A stretch of DNA of 64,000 nucleotides from an uncultured Eubacteriales bacterium (GCA_900314525.1 OMVN01000002.1:62001-126000); one strand, 5' to 3'; shown: positions 33,441 to 43,430, numbered from the stretch's first letter. Numbers and translations: made by a program. The notes: generated by a model from the sequence alone, not told the origin.

Positions 33441-33487
33441 AAAAGCTCGCAAAAGCCGGATGGTCGGCATAAGCGGGCTTTTTTTGC
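33441..33487. terminator. terminator between the coiled-coil gene and ylbJ
   Basis: AGCTCGC pairs with GCGGGCT (one G-U), enclosing a perfect GCCG/CGGC stem, followed by a long T-tract. Convergent ylbJ ends just beyond it. Confidence 0.8.
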
Positions 33488-33496
33488 TTTTTTTGC

Positions 33497-34429
33497 TCAT
33501 AACATAGAATATGCCAAATAAATCATTAGAAAAAGTACTATTGATATTGTTTTATATTTTAGATATTGCCATATAGAAAGACCTGAATTAGATGTTACTC
33601 CACATATCTGGAAAACAACACATAAACCACCAATAATTGAAGCGCATAATGATAAAGGCAGTTTAAAGGGTGGTACGATATCTGATTTGAACACATGAAA
33701 CACACCAGATGTAATTTCTAATGTGCAGTATAGGAGAACTTTTATACAATCTGGAATGATATGTATTCTGGATATAAATGATGATAGTATACAGAATATT
33801 ATTATATAACCACTAAGTTTTGTTATGGTTGAAAAGGAATCAGTTATAGATTTCTCAATAGTAGCTGAAAAAGAGTAATTTATCTTAGCTTTTTTCGAAT
33901 TAGATACAGGATTTAAAGTAACTTTTTTAAATGAGGTCAGAACACCAATTAATATTGATGGAAAATATATTAGTACAACCATAATAAATTTTTGCATATT
34001 ATTTTTGTAATAAAAGGATAATAGATAACAGATAATAAAGGAGGGACTGGGATTGTTTATAAAATTGAATAGGTATTTTCCTTCCTGCAGTGAGATTTTT
34101 TTGTCACGGATTAGGTCACAGATTATTTTTGATCCAAGGGGGAAACCACAGAGAAATCCCATGAATATCCCATATGACCCATTGGGAGTAGTTCCAAATA
34201 TTTTCCCAAATAATGGATGAATTAACTGACCAATAGAATCTGAAATACCAGATTTTATAATATAATTTGACAGCAGCATGAAAGGAAGGATTGAAGGAAT
34301 TAATGAATACATAGATATATTTATTCCCAGTTTTACACCAGACTGACAGGTTTCGGGGTAAATAAAAATAATAATTGTAACAAGCAACACTAACAGTAGA
34401 TTTAGAATATTTTTTTGACGATATATCAT
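33497..34429 (-). CDS. ylbJ: sporulation integral membrane protein YlbJ
   Basis: A multi-pass membrane protein (about eight hydrophobic segments) of the nucleoside-recognition/gate family. YlbJ in Bacillus is a sigma-E-controlled mother-cell protein needed for spore cortex formation. Visible family segments are SLIPSILPFMLLSNYIIKSG, GFLCGFPLGSKIICDL and LFNFINNPSPSFIICYL. The coding region begins at an ATG with AAAGGA eight bases upstream; a longer frame is open by 15 codons but lacks that support. In Bacillus it also lies next to rsmD and coaD, though in a different orientation. Function is inferred from homology and synteny. Confidence 0.85.
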   Translation of the reverse strand: MIYRQKNILNLLLVLLVTIIIFIYPETCQSGVKLGINISMYSLIPSILPFMLLSNYIIKSGISDSIGQLIHPLFGKIFGTTPNGSYGIFMGFLCGFPLGSKIICDLIRDKKISLQEGKYLFNFINNPSPSFIICYLLSFYYKNNMQKFIMVVLIYFPSILIGVLTSFKKVTLNPVSNSKKAKINYSFSATIEKSITDSFSTITKLSGYIIIFCILSSFISRIHIIPDCIKVLLYCTLEITSGVFHVFKSDIVPPFKLPLSLCASIIGGLCVVFQICGVTSNSGLSIWQYLKYKTISIVLFLMIYLAYSML

Positions 34430-34501
34430 ATACAAAATCCTTTTTTCATTATATTTAATATATTTAGAAAACAAATAATTATTACAAATTGTTTTAAGGA
34501 T

Positions 34502-34530
34502 TTGACGGTAAATGACATTTATGATATGAT
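34502..34530 (+). promoter_or_regulatory. sigma-A promoter of asnB
   Basis: TTGACG (34502-34507) and TATGAT (34525-34530) with a 17-base spacer. A 7-bp ATTCATT/AATGAAT hairpin (34542-34559) directly precedes the GGAGAG Shine-Dalgarno sequence. Confidence 0.7.
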
Positions 34531-34571
34531 TGCCGAAGAATATTCATTATACAATGAATGGAGAGAATTAT

Positions 34572-36410
34572 ATGTGCGGATTTGCAGGATATATCGCTAA
34601 AGAGGGCGATGGAGAACAGTTTAAAAACGATTTAATTAATATGATGGATTCAATCAAGCACAGAGGACCGGATGATGCCGGTACACATATTGATGATATG
34701 GCAGGACTTGGATTTAGAAGATTAAGTATTATAGGAATCACTAATGGAAAACAACCAATGTATAATGAAGATAAGACTATAGTAGTCACATTTAACGGTG
34801 AGATATACAATTATCAGTCAATTAAAGAAGAGTTGATTTCTAAAGGCCATATTTTTAAAACTGATGCTGATACGGAAGTACTAGTTCACGGTTATGAAGA
34901 ATACGGTGTATCAATATTGCAGAAATTAAGAGGAATGTATGCTTTTGCAGTATGGGACAGAGCAAATAAAAAAATGTTTATTGCAAGGGATATATTTGGT
35001 ATAAAACCTATGTATTATACAAAGACAGATGATGAGTTTGTATTTGGATCCGAAATAAAGGCACTACTCAAATTTCCTACTGTGAAAAAAGAATTGAACA
35101 GGGAGGCACTAGAGAGCTACCTCTCATTCCAATATTCTGTATTAAATGAAACATTTTTTAAAGGCATATTCAGACTACCTCCTGCACATTATATTATCTG
35201 GGAAGATGGCAAATATGAAGTAAAGAGATATTACTCACCTGAATTTAAAGAAGATGAGAATATTACTTTTGACCAGGCAGTTGAAAAGATAAATGAAGTC
35301 ATGGAAGATTCAATAAAAGCTCATAAAATAAGTGACACTGAAGTTGGTGGATTTTTGTCAGGCGGGGTAGACTCAAGCTATATTGTGGCAAGAAGTAATC
35401 TTGATAAGACATTCAGTGTTGGTTTTGACTATCCTAAGTGCAATGAAATTCCACTGGCCAAAATGCTTTCAGATTATGTTGGTGTTAAGAACAAGAGTAG
35501 ACTTATTTCTACAGAGGAATATTTTGAAGAATTTCCTAAAATCATGAATCACGCAGATGAACCATTATCAGATCCATCATGCATTGCTTTATATTTTCTG
35601 TGTAAACTGGCAAGTTCAGAAGTAAAGGTTATATTATCTGGGGAGGGATCAGATGAGCTTTTTGGCGGATATAATATATATAAATCACCACTCGCTCTGA
35701 GACCAATGAAACCAGTTCCAAGACCAGTTAGGAGAACTGTTAGAAAACTACTCACAAAACTCCCTGTGAATTTTAAAGGAAAAAATTACCTTATACGAGC
35801 AGGATATGACTTAGAAGAAAGATATATAGGAAATGCATATATTTTCCATACTGATGAAGTATATAAGATGCTCAAGGAGCCTCTGAAAAAACATACACCT
35901 GAGAGTATAACAAGACCGATATTTGATAAAGTAAAAGATAAAGATGATATTACTAAAATGCAGTATCTTGATATAAATACATGGCTATGGGGTGATATCC
36001 TTAATAAGGCAGATACAATGAGTATGGCTCATTCTCTTGAAGTCAGGGTGCCATTCCTTGACAAAGAAGTTGCAAAAGTTGCATTTAGTGTTCCTGTAGC
36101 TCATCGTGTTGACAATAAAGAGACAAAGAGATATTTCAGGGCTGCAGCTAATAAATTTATGCCAGATATTACAGCAGAGAGAAAAAAATTAGGATTTCCA
36201 ATTCCTGTGAGAAACTGGCTGAGAGAAGATGAATACTATAATCTTGTAAAGAACACACTTACATCTGATGAGGCAAAAAAATTCTTTAACACAGATTATC
36301 TTGTTAAACTCCTTGATAGGCATTATAATAATAAATGTGATAACTCAAGAAAAATATGGACAGTATATGCTTTTTTGGTATGGTATCAGAAGCACTTTAC
36401 TGCAGCATAA
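34572..36410 (+). CDS. asnB: asparagine synthase (glutamine-hydrolysing)
   Basis: Converts aspartate, glutamine and ATP to asparagine. The start is fixed by chemistry: Cys2 after Met (MCGFAGYI) is the class II glutaminase nucleophile, so a longer upstream frame is rejected. The N-terminal glutaminase domain (about 1-200) contains HRGPDDAGTH, GFRRLSIIG and FNGEIYNY. The C-terminal synthetase domain (about 230-600) has the PPi-loop SGGVDSSYIV and LSGEGSDELFGGY. The 612-aa length is typical of AsnB. It has its own promoter and a hairpin next to the ribosome-binding site. Confidence 0.96.
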   Translation: MCGFAGYIAKEGDGEQFKNDLINMMDSIKHRGPDDAGTHIDDMAGLGFRRLSIIGITNGKQPMYNEDKTIVVTFNGEIYNYQSIKEELISKGHIFKTDADTEVLVHGYEEYGVSILQKLRGMYAFAVWDRANKKMFIARDIFGIKPMYYTKTDDEFVFGSEIKALLKFPTVKKELNREALESYLSFQYSVLNETFFKGIFRLPPAHYIIWEDGKYEVKRYYSPEFKEDENITFDQAVEKINEVMEDSIKAHKISDTEVGGFLSGGVDSSYIVARSNLDKTFSVGFDYPKCNEIPLAKMLSDYVGVKNKSRLISTEEYFEEFPKIMNHADEPLSDPSCIALYFLCKLASSEVKVILSGEGSDELFGGYNIYKSPLALRPMKPVPRPVRRTVRKLLTKLPVNFKGKNYLIRAGYDLEERYIGNAYIFHTDEVYKMLKEPLKKHTPESITRPIFDKVKDKDDITKMQYLDINTWLWGDILNKADTMSMAHSLEVRVPFLDKEVAKVAFSVPVAHRVDNKETKRYFRAAANKFMPDITAERKKLGFPIPVRNWLREDEYYNLVKNTLTSDEAKKFFNTDYLVKLLDRHYNNKCDNSRKIWTVYAFLVWYQKHFTAA

Positions 36411-36431
36411 ATAGAAATGGAAAGATAAATC

Positions 36432-37241
36432 ATGAGCAATAACATAAGAATGGCAACTGTTGCCAGCGGTAGTAGTGGTAACTGTATATATGTAGGTTCT
36501 GATAACACACATATTCTTATTGACGCAGGTGTCAGCAAGAAGAGAACAGAAACTGGACTTAATAATAATGACATAGATATCAGAGATATAAGCGGTATTA
36601 TGATTACACATGAACATATTGACCACATAAACGGACTTGGTGTAATTACAAGAAAATATGAAATACCGATTTATGCCACAGCTCAGACACTGGATGAGAT
36701 AGAGAAAAATAAAAAGATTGGTGAAATTCCGCATGGATTGTACAGGGAAATTACCCCAGACTGCCATTTTAATGTTGGTGACTTGGAAGTATGTCCATTT
36801 AGCATTTCTCATGATGCAGTTAATCCAGTGGGATACAGAATAAACTGTGACAGTAAATCTGTGGCAGTTGCAACAGATATGGGTAAGTATGACGATTATA
36901 TAGTATCTAATCTTACGGGGTTGGATGCTCTTGTAATTGAAGCAAATCACGATGTAAATATGTTGCTAGCGGGCAGCTATCCATATCACTTAAAACAGCG
37001 TATATTAGGTGACAGAGGTCATTTATCTAATGAATCCTCAGGACGCCTGATAAATGATATATTAAATGATAAAATTAAAAAAATAATTCTGGGACATCTG
37101 AGTAAAGAAAACAATTTTGAGGATCTTGCATATCAGACAGTAAGAAGTGAAATAATCATGAGTGAGAATGATTATAAAGCAGATGACTTTGATATTCAGG
37201 TAGCCAGAAGAGATGTGAATTCAGAATTGGTTTTAGTTTAA
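36432..37241 (+). CDS. metallo-beta-lactamase-fold hydrolase, YycJ/WalJ-like
   Basis: A 269-aa protein of the MBL fold. The start MATVASGSSGNCIYVG and the metal motif ITHEHIDHINGLGVI (HxHxDH near residues 60-66) match the YycJ/WalJ family, whose Bacillus member lies in the walRK operon and has a proposed exonuclease or cell-wall coordination role. Further ligands are likely in FSISHDAVNPVGYRI, ATDMG and LGHLSKENN. Here it is not next to a two-component system but between asnB and an ACT-domain gene. The physiological substrate is unknown. Confidence 0.85.
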   Translation: MSNNIRMATVASGSSGNCIYVGSDNTHILIDAGVSKKRTETGLNNNDIDIRDISGIMITHEHIDHINGLGVITRKYEIPIYATAQTLDEIEKNKKIGEIPHGLYREITPDCHFNVGDLEVCPFSISHDAVNPVGYRINCDSKSVAVATDMGKYDDYIVSNLTGLDALVIEANHDVNMLLAGSYPYHLKQRILGDRGHLSNESSGRLINDILNDKIKKIILGHLSKENNFEDLAYQTVRSEIIMSENDYKADDFDIQVARRDVNSELVLV

Positions 37242-37261
37242 AAAAATACTGGAGGGAAAAA

Positions 37262-37534
37262 ATGAAAAAATCAATTATTACCGTAGTAGGAAAAGATACA
37301 GTAGGAATTATTGCAGAGGTATGTGGATATCTTGCAGAGAACAATATCAATATTCTTGATATTTCTCAGACTATTGTACAGGGATATTTCAATATGATGA
37401 TGATTGTTGATGCAACAAATGCATCAAAGGATTTTGATACTTCTGCTGATGAACTTAGCGCACTTGGAGATAAGATTGGTGTTCAGATTAAGATGCAGCA
37501 GGAAGATATTTTTAATTCTATGCACAGAATATAA
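37262..37534 (+). CDS. ACT domain protein (UPF0237 family)
   Basis: A 90-aa single ACT domain: KSIITVVGKDTVGIIAEVCG, then AENNINILDISQTIVQGYFN, the usual beta-alpha-beta pattern. ACT domains bind small ligands, often amino acids. A clear GGAGGG precedes the start. It lies 13 bases before the UPF0210 gene, and this pairing is conserved in many Firmicutes, which suggests the two proteins act together. Ligand and partner function are not known. Confidence 0.9.
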   Translation: MKKSIITVVGKDTVGIIAEVCGYLAENNINILDISQTIVQGYFNMMMIVDATNASKDFDTSADELSALGDKIGVQIKMQQEDIFNSMHRI

Positions 37535-37547
37535 TTAGGAGGATATA

Positions 37548-38912
37548 ATGTTAAATATTTTAGAAGTCAGCGAGACAAATAAAATGATAGAAGAAGAGAA
37601 CCTTGATGTAAGAACTATTACACTTGGTATCAGCCTTCTTGATTGTATTGATAGTGATTTAGATAAAGTAAACAAGAATATCTATGAGAAAATCAAAAGA
37701 TTAGCTAAAGATTTAGTTCCAACAGGTCAGGAAATAGAAAAAGAGTTTGGAATTCCAATTGTAAATAAGAGAATTTCAGTTACACCTATAGCGCTTGTTG
37801 GTGCCAGTGCATGTAAAAAACCAGAGGATTTTGTAACAATTGCAAAGACACTTGATAAAGTTGCTAAGGAAGTAGGTGTAAACTTTATTGGTGGATATTC
37901 TGCACTTGTAAGCAAGGGAATGACTAAAGCTGAGGAAAATCTTATCAGATCTATTCCTGAAGCTCTTGCTTCTACTGAGAGAGTCTGCAGTTCTATTAAT
38001 GTAGGCTCAACAAAAACTGGATTAAATATGGATGCAGTGAAACTTATGGGAGAAATAGTTTTAGAGACTGCCAATGCAACAAAAGAAGATGATGGACTTG
38101 GATGCGCAAAGCTTGTTGTTTTCTGCAATGCTCCTGATGATAATCCATTTATGGCAGGTGCATTCCATGGTGTTACTGAAGCTGATGCAATTATTAACGT
38201 TGGTGTAAGTGGACCTGGAGTTGTAAGAACTGCCTTAACTAAAGTAAGAGATGCTGATTTTGAAGTTTTATGTGAGACAATAAAGAAAACTGCATTTAAA
38301 GTTACAAGAGTTGGTCAGCTGGTTGCAAAAGAGGCATCAAAGAGACTTGGAATTCCATTTGGAATTATAGATTTATCATTAGCCCCTACTCCTGCAATAG
38401 GTGACTCTGTTGCTGATATTTTACAGGAAATAGGACTTGAAAGAGTCGGTGCACCAGGCACAACAGCAGCACTTGCGCTTTTAAATGATCAGGTTAAAAA
38501 GGGAGGAGTTATGGCTTCTTCTTATGTTGGAGGATTAAGTGGAGCATTTATTCCTGTAAGTGAAGATCAGGGAATGATTGATTCTGTGACAGCAGGAGCT
38601 CTTACAATAGAGAAACTTGAGGCAATGACTTGTGTATGTTCTGTTGGACTTGATATGATTGCAATACCAGGTGATACATCAGCAGCAACAATATCAGGAA
38701 TTATAGCTGACGAATCTGCTATAGGTATGATTAACCAGAAAACAACAGCAGTCAGAGTAATACCTGTTATTGGAAAAGGTGTTGGAGAGACTGTAGAATT
38801 TGGCGGATTACTTGGATATGCGCCAATAATGCCTGTAAACACATTTTCATGTGAGGCGTTCGTAAACAGGGGAGGAAGAATACCTGCTCCTATACATAGT
38901 TTTAAAAATTAA
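37548..38912 (+). CDS. PFL family protein (UPF0210/DUF711)
   Basis: A 454-aa protein of the DUF711 (UPF0210) family, structurally related to pyruvate formate-lyase-like folds but lacking a proven reaction. Family segments are [55 protein letters not shown] and the C-terminal [18 protein letters not shown] precedes the ATG. The tight link to the ACT gene suggests the ACT protein is its regulatory partner. No catalytic role is assigned. Confidence 0.9.
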   Translation: MLNILEVSETNKMIEEENLDVRTITLGISLLDCIDSDLDKVNKNIYEKIKRLAKDLVPTGQEIEKEFGIPIVNKRISVTPIALVGASACKKPEDFVTIAKTLDKVAKEVGVNFIGGYSALVSKGMTKAEENLIRSIPEALASTERVCSSINVGSTKTGLNMDAVKLMGEIVLETANATKEDDGLGCAKLVVFCNAPDDNPFMAGAFHGVTEADAIINVGVSGPGVVRTALTKVRDADFEVLCETIKKTAFKVTRVGQLVAKEASKRLGIPFGIIDLSLAPTPAIGDSVADILQEIGLERVGAPGTTAALALLNDQVKKGGVMASSYVGGLSGAFIPVSEDQGMIDSVTAGALTIEKLEAMTCVCSVGLDMIAIPGDTSAATISGIIADESAIGMINQKTTAVRVIPVIGKGVGETVEFGGLLGYAPIMPVNTFSCEAFVNRGGRIPAPIHSFKN

Positions 38913-38921
38913 TAGTATGCA

Positions 38922-39050
38922 GCAGCATTATCTGTCTGAGACACACTCGCGTTCTCTAGGCCCAGTAGCAGTACTAAGCTCTGTCTGGCAATGCCATCCA
39001 GTCGCTAAGTACTGACGTGCCTAGAAAGGTCTCAGAGCAGATAATGCTGT
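38922..39050. ncRNA. candidate rod-shaped structured RNA or palindromic element
   Basis: A 129-base region folds on itself as stacked stems: a 12-bp outer stem CAGCATTATCTG/CAGATAATGCTG (38923-38934/39038-39049), CTGAGAC/GTCTCAG (38936-38942/39029-39035), CTAGGC/GCCTAG (38956-38961/39019-39024), AGTACT/AGTACT (38970-38975/39008-39013) and a TGGC-AAT-GCCA tip (38986-38996). One internal loop is strongly asymmetric (13 against 4 bases). It is GC-richer than its surroundings and no ORF was found. A terminator starts 20 bases downstream. It does not match the 6S or SRP RNA signatures I know. Strand is not certain; plus is more likely from the terminator. Confidence 0.55.
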
Positions 39051-39070
39051 ATTGTTTATGAATATATAAA

Positions 39071-39124
39071 AGCTGCCAGCTAAAAGATTTATTAAAAACA
39101 TCTTTTAGCTGGCAGCTCTTTTTA
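39071..39124. terminator. strong terminator after the rod element, possibly bidirectional
   Basis: A perfect 18-bp stem (39071-39088 with 39100-39117) has an 11-base loop and CTTTTTATA on the 3' side. The convergent tmcAL gene ends 29 bases further on. Confidence 0.9.
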
Positions 39125-39152
39125 TACCCTGACATATATAATTATGTGGCAG

Positions 39153-40430
39153 TTATAATATAACGACTTCTGATTCTTCTTCAGTAGGAATTTCCTTGCC
39201 ATATTTATTCATAACAACTGATCTGTAGAGATAGTCAGCATACTGATTTATGGCGAACATCCTCATACCGTTTTTGCTTACTTCATCGGCAGCTTTTGCA
39301 ACTCTTGTAATGAGAGGGAAAGGTGTACTTTCTTTTATTAAAGCCAGGACATCTGTATGATTCTTGTTAAAACCTAGTATTCTGAAATAATAAACATAAT
39401 CATCTTTTCTGAATTCAGTAAAATCATCCTTTCGATAGTTAAAAAGCATGTATAGAAGAATTCGTGATATTCTCGAAGAAGTAATAGTAGGAGCGTTGCA
39501 GTCATTTATATATTTCTCTGCGGAAATATATTTATTTGCAAAATTACGCATTCTGTTAGTTAAGTCAAAGGTTGTATCAAACATTGCATCCATTTTCTTT
39601 GTCTCAAACTTATCCTGGACAAGTGACATTCCTATCATATTATCAAAATCACTCATATATATAGGGTAATTAACTTTATAATTTTCCTCCAAGGAAGATA
39701 ATTCGTTTTGAGGAACAAGTGATTTAAGGGTTTCCTTGATATTAATAAATGAAAATGTTGAAGGCTTACTATAAAGTCCTCTTATAGCCATTGCCCCAGC
39801 ATATGGTCCTCTTAAACTGTTGTTTTTATAACCTGAATCTGAGCGAATTATTGCAACGGGAATAGTATTGCAATGAGATTTTTTTAACGCATTAAGATAT
39901 TCTATTGCAAGAATGGAATTAGGGGACTGTATAACGGATAAAACATTTTCAGCGGAAATGTTTAATCCACCCATTGCTATGGTTTTTAATATAGCATTTT
40001 CACGGCTCTTAGCAAAAGAAAATCCATTTTTTAGATAAGACTGAAGTGTTTCTGAGTAAACTTCGCTCTCTTCTGAAATTACGTTTGCAATTGTTGACAG
40101 CAGTTCTAAGTTATCTGTCTCACATCCGAAACAGAGATAGTCAACACAACGCAGTTTTTTTATCATTTTAATTGCACCAAGTGCAAAGAAAGATGCCTGA
40201 CTTACGGCATAAACTGTAGGAAGCTCTATGACGACATCAGCACCATTTTGAATTGCATGTGCAGTTCTTGTGTATTTATCCATAAACGCAGGCTCACCTC
40301 GCTGAACAAAATTACCACTCATAATTACAATAATTCTGTCGGCACCTGTTATTTTTTTTGCCTGTTTAATCAGATATGCATGCCCATTATGAAATGGATT
40401 AAATTCGGCAATAATTGCGGCTGTTTTCAT
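39153..40430 (-). CDS. tmcAL: tRNA(Met) cytidine acetate ligase
   Basis: Member of the YlbM/TmcAL family, which uses acetate and ATP to form N4-acetylcytidine at the wobble position of elongator tRNA-Met. The N-terminal nucleotidyltransferase motif AAIIAEFNPFHNGHAYLI (residues 3-20; HNGH is the HxGH site) and IVIMSGNFVQRGEPAFMDKY are diagnostic. The 425-aa length fits. GAGGAG lies upstream of the start. In Bacillus ylbM is close to ylbJ and coaD, and here it is about 6 kb away, a loose version of the same neighbourhood. Acetate made by the adjacent divergent pta-ackA unit is its substrate, which may be coincidental. Confidence 0.93.
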   Translation of the reverse strand: MKTAAIIAEFNPFHNGHAYLIKQAKKITGADRIIVIMSGNFVQRGEPAFMDKYTRTAHAIQNGADVVIELPTVYAVSQASFFALGAIKMIKKLRCVDYLCFGCETDNLELLSTIANVISEESEVYSETLQSYLKNGFSFAKSRENAILKTIAMGGLNISAENVLSVIQSPNSILAIEYLNALKKSHCNTIPVAIIRSDSGYKNNSLRGPYAGAMAIRGLYSKPSTFSFINIKETLKSLVPQNELSSLEENYKVNYPIYMSDFDNMIGMSLVQDKFETKKMDAMFDTTFDLTNRMRNFANKYISAEKYINDCNAPTITSSRISRILLYMLFNYRKDDFTEFRKDDYVYYFRILGFNKNHTDVLALIKESTPFPLITRVAKAADEVSKNGMRMFAINQYADYLYRSVVMNKYGKEIPTEEESEVVIL

Positions 40431-40528
40431 ATGAATTCATCTCCTCGTAATTTTATGTATAGTAGTATTATAATAGAATTTTTCATCTTAAACAATAAGT
40501 AATTAAAGAATTGTTTACATCTTTCTTA

Positions 40529-40557
40529 TTGTGCAGATAGGCAAAATGAGATATAAT
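40529..40557 (+). promoter_or_regulatory. sigma-A promoter of pta-ackA
   Basis: TTGTGC (40529-40534) and TATAAT (40552-40557) with a 17-base spacer, about 65 bases before pta. Confidence 0.65.
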
Positions 40558-40621
40558 AATACCAAGTGTGTAAGGAAGAGGGAATGGAAAAAGCCATACC
40601 CAAACCGGAAGGAGAAGATAG

Positions 40622-41617
40622 ATGAGATTTATTGATTCAATAAAAGAGAGAGCAAAAAGTGATATAAAGACAATTGTCTTGCCAGAGTCAATGGATAGAA
40701 GAACTTTTCAAGCTGCAGAAGTTATATTAAAAGAGAAAATTGCTAATCTGATTATCATTGGAACAGATGAGGTTATCGCAGAAAACAGCAAGGGACTTGA
40801 TATTTCAGGAGCAAAGATTATAAATCCATATAACTATTATAAAACACAGGATTACATAGAAGTATTTTATGAACTGAGAAAATCAAAGGGCATGACACCT
40901 GAAAAAGCGAAAGATATCATTATGAATGATTATATGTATTATGCCTGTATGATGGTTAAGTTTGGAGATGCTGACGGAGTTGTATCGGGGGCGTGTCATT
41001 CAACAGCTTCAACATTAAAGCCATCATTGCAGATAATCAGAGCAAAATCTGGTACAAAAATGGTTTCGGGATTTTTTGTAGTGTGTGTGCCAGACTGTCA
41101 GTTTGGAGAAGATGGAACATTTGTTTTTGCAGATGCTGGACTTAATCAGAATCCAAATTCAGAAGAACTTGCAGCTATTACTGAGTCTTCAGCAAAATCA
41201 TTTGAGATGCTTGTAGGAAAGAAACCAATCTGTGCATTATTATCTCATTCTACTAAGGGAAGTGCAAAACATCCTGATGTGAATAAAGTAGTTGATGCAG
41301 TGGAAATAATAAAGAGAGAATATCCTCAGATAGTTGCAGACGGGGAGTTACAGTTAGATGCAGCAATAGTTCCAGAAGTTGCCAAATTAAAGGCACCAGG
41401 AAGTACAGTAGCAGGAAATGCAAATGTCCTTATTTTTCCTGATCTTGATGCAGGTAATATAGGATATAAACTAGTAGAGAGACTTGGCAAAGCAGAAGCC
41501 TATGGACCATTAACTCAGGGTATGGCTAAGCCAATAAATGATTTATCAAGAGGTTGCCATTATAATGATATTGTAGGTGTTGTTGCAATAACTGCAGTTC
41601 AGGCACAAAATAGATAG
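40622..41617 (+). CDS. pta: phosphate acetyltransferase
   Basis: Converts acetyl-CoA and phosphate to acetyl phosphate. The 331-aa short form lacks the N-terminal regulatory domains of E. coli Pta. Family motifs are IVLPESMDRRTFQAAE near residue 18, DGVVSGACHSTASTLKPSLQ, LLSHSTKGSAKHPDV and DLDAGNIGYKLVERLG. GGAAGGAG lies upstream. ackA follows after 15 bases. Together they give acetate plus ATP, the standard fermentative ATP step in Clostridia. Confidence 0.97.
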   Translation: MRFIDSIKERAKSDIKTIVLPESMDRRTFQAAEVILKEKIANLIIIGTDEVIAENSKGLDISGAKIINPYNYYKTQDYIEVFYELRKSKGMTPEKAKDIIMNDYMYYACMMVKFGDADGVVSGACHSTASTLKPSLQIIRAKSGTKMVSGFFVVCVPDCQFGEDGTFVFADAGLNQNPNSEELAAITESSAKSFEMLVGKKPICALLSHSTKGSAKHPDVNKVVDAVEIIKREYPQIVADGELQLDAAIVPEVAKLKAPGSTVAGNANVLIFPDLDAGNIGYKLVERLGKAEAYGPLTQGMAKPINDLSRGCHYNDIVGVVAITAVQAQNR

Positions 41618-41632
41618 TTTTTGGAGGGAATA

Positions 41633-42823
41633 ATGAAAGTATTAGTTATAAACTGCGGAAGTTCGTCACTGAAATTCCAGCTTATTAATTCAGAGGATGA
41701 GAGCGTACTTGCAAAAGGACTTTGCGAGAGAATTGGTTCTGAAGGATCAAGGCTTGTGTATTCTACACATAAAATTGATAAAAAGGAATTAGATAAGGAT
41801 TTAAAAGATCACACTGATGCAGTACAGATGGTAATAGATACACTTACTGATAAAGAAATAGGTGTAATTGAAAGCCTTAAGGATGTAGATGCTGTAGGAC
41901 ACAGAATTGTTCATGGCGGAGAGAATTTCTCTAAATCAGTTGTGATTGATGATGAAGTAATTAAGGCGATAGAGGCCTGCAATGATCTTGCACCTCTTCA
42001 TAATCCAGCAAATCTTATAGGAATAAAGGCATGTGAGAAATTGATGCCACATACAAAAATGGTAGCAGTTTTTGATACTGCTTTTCACCAGACTATGCCT
42101 GAGAAAGCATATATGTATGGTATCCCATATGAATATTATGATGAATACAAGGTGAGAAGATACGGATTCCACGGCACATCACACAGCTTTGTTTCTGAGA
42201 GAGCGGCCGAGATGATTGGAAAACCATTGTCTGAGACAAAAACCATTGTATGTCACCTTGGAAATGGAGCAAGTATAACAGCTGTTAAAAATGGAAAATC
42301 TGTTGATACTAGTATGGGACTTACTCCACTTGAAGGAATCATTATGGGAACAAGATCAGGCAGTATTGATCCTGCAATAATTTCATTCCTAGCAAATAAG
42401 GAAAACATAAGTGTAAACGAGGTTATGGATATCCTCAATAAAAAGTCAGGAGTTCTTGGAATGTCAGGCATCAGCAGCGATTTCAGAGATATAACCAAGG
42501 CTATGGAAGAAGGAAATGAAAGAGCAAAAATGACTATGGATGCTTATTGCTACTCGGTTGCAAAATATATCGGATCATATATTACTGCAATGAATGGTGT
42601 TGATGTGATTGCTTTTACAGCAGGTGTTGGAGAAAACAATCCATATATCAGAAAAGAAGTATGTTCTTATTTCAAATATCTTGGCGTTGAGATTGATGAT
42701 GAAGCAAATAGTCAGAGAACAGAAGATGCGGTCATTTCCACAGATAAATCTAAAGTAAAAGTTTTACTTGTAGCAACAAATGAAGAATTAAAAATAGCAA
42801 GAGAGACACTTGCATTAATTTAA
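41633..42823 (+). CDS. ackA: acetate kinase
   Basis: Transfers phosphate from acetyl phosphate to ADP, giving acetate and ATP. The 396-aa protein starts [16 protein letters not shown]. Motifs are [53 protein letters not shown] and [10 protein letters not shown], plus C-terminal [13 protein letters not shown] frame 12 bases longer exists, but GGAGGG within it marks the true ATG. It is the second gene of the pta-ackA pair. Confidence 0.98.
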   Translation: MKVLVINCGSSSLKFQLINSEDESVLAKGLCERIGSEGSRLVYSTHKIDKKELDKDLKDHTDAVQMVIDTLTDKEIGVIESLKDVDAVGHRIVHGGENFSKSVVIDDEVIKAIEACNDLAPLHNPANLIGIKACEKLMPHTKMVAVFDTAFHQTMPEKAYMYGIPYEYYDEYKVRRYGFHGTSHSFVSERAAEMIGKPLSETKTIVCHLGNGASITAVKNGKSVDTSMGLTPLEGIIMGTRSGSIDPAIISFLANKENISVNEVMDILNKKSGVLGMSGISSDFRDITKAMEEGNERAKMTMDAYCYSVAKYIGSYITAMNGVDVIAFTAGVGENNPYIRKEVCSYFKYLGVEIDDEANSQRTEDAVISTDKSKVKVLLVATNEELKIARETLALI

Positions 42824-42840
42824 AAAAATATTAAAATTTG

Positions 42841-42869
42841 TTGACAAAAAACATTGCCATATGTATAAT
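42841..42869 (+). promoter_or_regulatory. consensus sigma-A promoter of yceD-rpmF
   Basis: TTGACA (42841-42846) and TATAAT (42864-42869), both perfect, with a 17-base spacer. This is the best match to consensus in the window and suits a ribosomal protein unit. Confidence 0.9.
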
Positions 42870-42899
42870 GGACAAGTGCAATTAGAAAAGAGGTAATTT

Positions 42900-43424
42900 A
42901 TGCTTATTGAATTATCTGAAATCCTTAGTAATAAGGATAAGGAATCATACGTAAATGTTTCTATGGAAATGGAGAGATTTACATCTAAGAATGATGATTA
43001 CAGAATAATTAACAAGTCACCATTTGAAGTTCATCTGAAGAACACAGGCAAGAAGAAATTCAGTATTAAGTTTAAGACTGATTTTACTTTAGTAATACCT
43101 TGTAACAGATGTCTCAGTGATGTTGATTATGATATGCACATCGAAGTAAATAAAATAATTGACATGAATGAGTCAGAGAGTAATGAAATCGATTTAGATG
43201 AGTATTCATTTATTAATGATAAGGAATTAGATGTTGATAAATTACTCTATAAAGAGATTTTGGTTAATTTGCCTATGAAGGTTCTTTGCAATGAAAATTG
43301 TAAAGGAATTTGTAATAGATGTGGGGCAAATCTTAATATACAGTCTTGTGACTGTGATAGAACAGAATTAGACCCTAGAATGTCAAGAATTAAAGACATT
43401 TTCAATAATTTTAAGGAGGTGTAA
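42900..43424 (+). CDS. YceD/DUF177 family protein
   Basis: A 174-aa protein of the YceD family (large ribosomal RNA subunit accumulation protein), always found upstream of rpmF. Family marks are VIPCNRCLSDVDYDM and the C-terminal cysteine cluster in LCNENCKGICNRCGANLN, probably metal binding. It is reported to affect 23S rRNA accumulation in other bacteria; the mechanism is unclear. rpmF starts six bases after the stop, so the genes are cotranscribed from the promoter at 42841. Confidence 0.9.
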   Translation: MLIELSEILSNKDKESYVNVSMEMERFTSKNDDYRIINKSPFEVHLKNTGKKKFSIKFKTDFTLVIPCNRCLSDVDYDMHIEVNKIIDMNESESNEIDLDEYSFINDKELDVDKLLYKEILVNLPMKVLCNENCKGICNRCGANLNIQSCDCDRTELDPRMSRIKDIFNNFKEV

Positions 43425-43430
43425 CCGACC

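Noticed and set aside
38922-39050. Identification of the rod element as 6S RNA or SRP RNA
   Set aside because: The tip and bulge sequences I know for those RNAs are not present; length and loop layout also differ.
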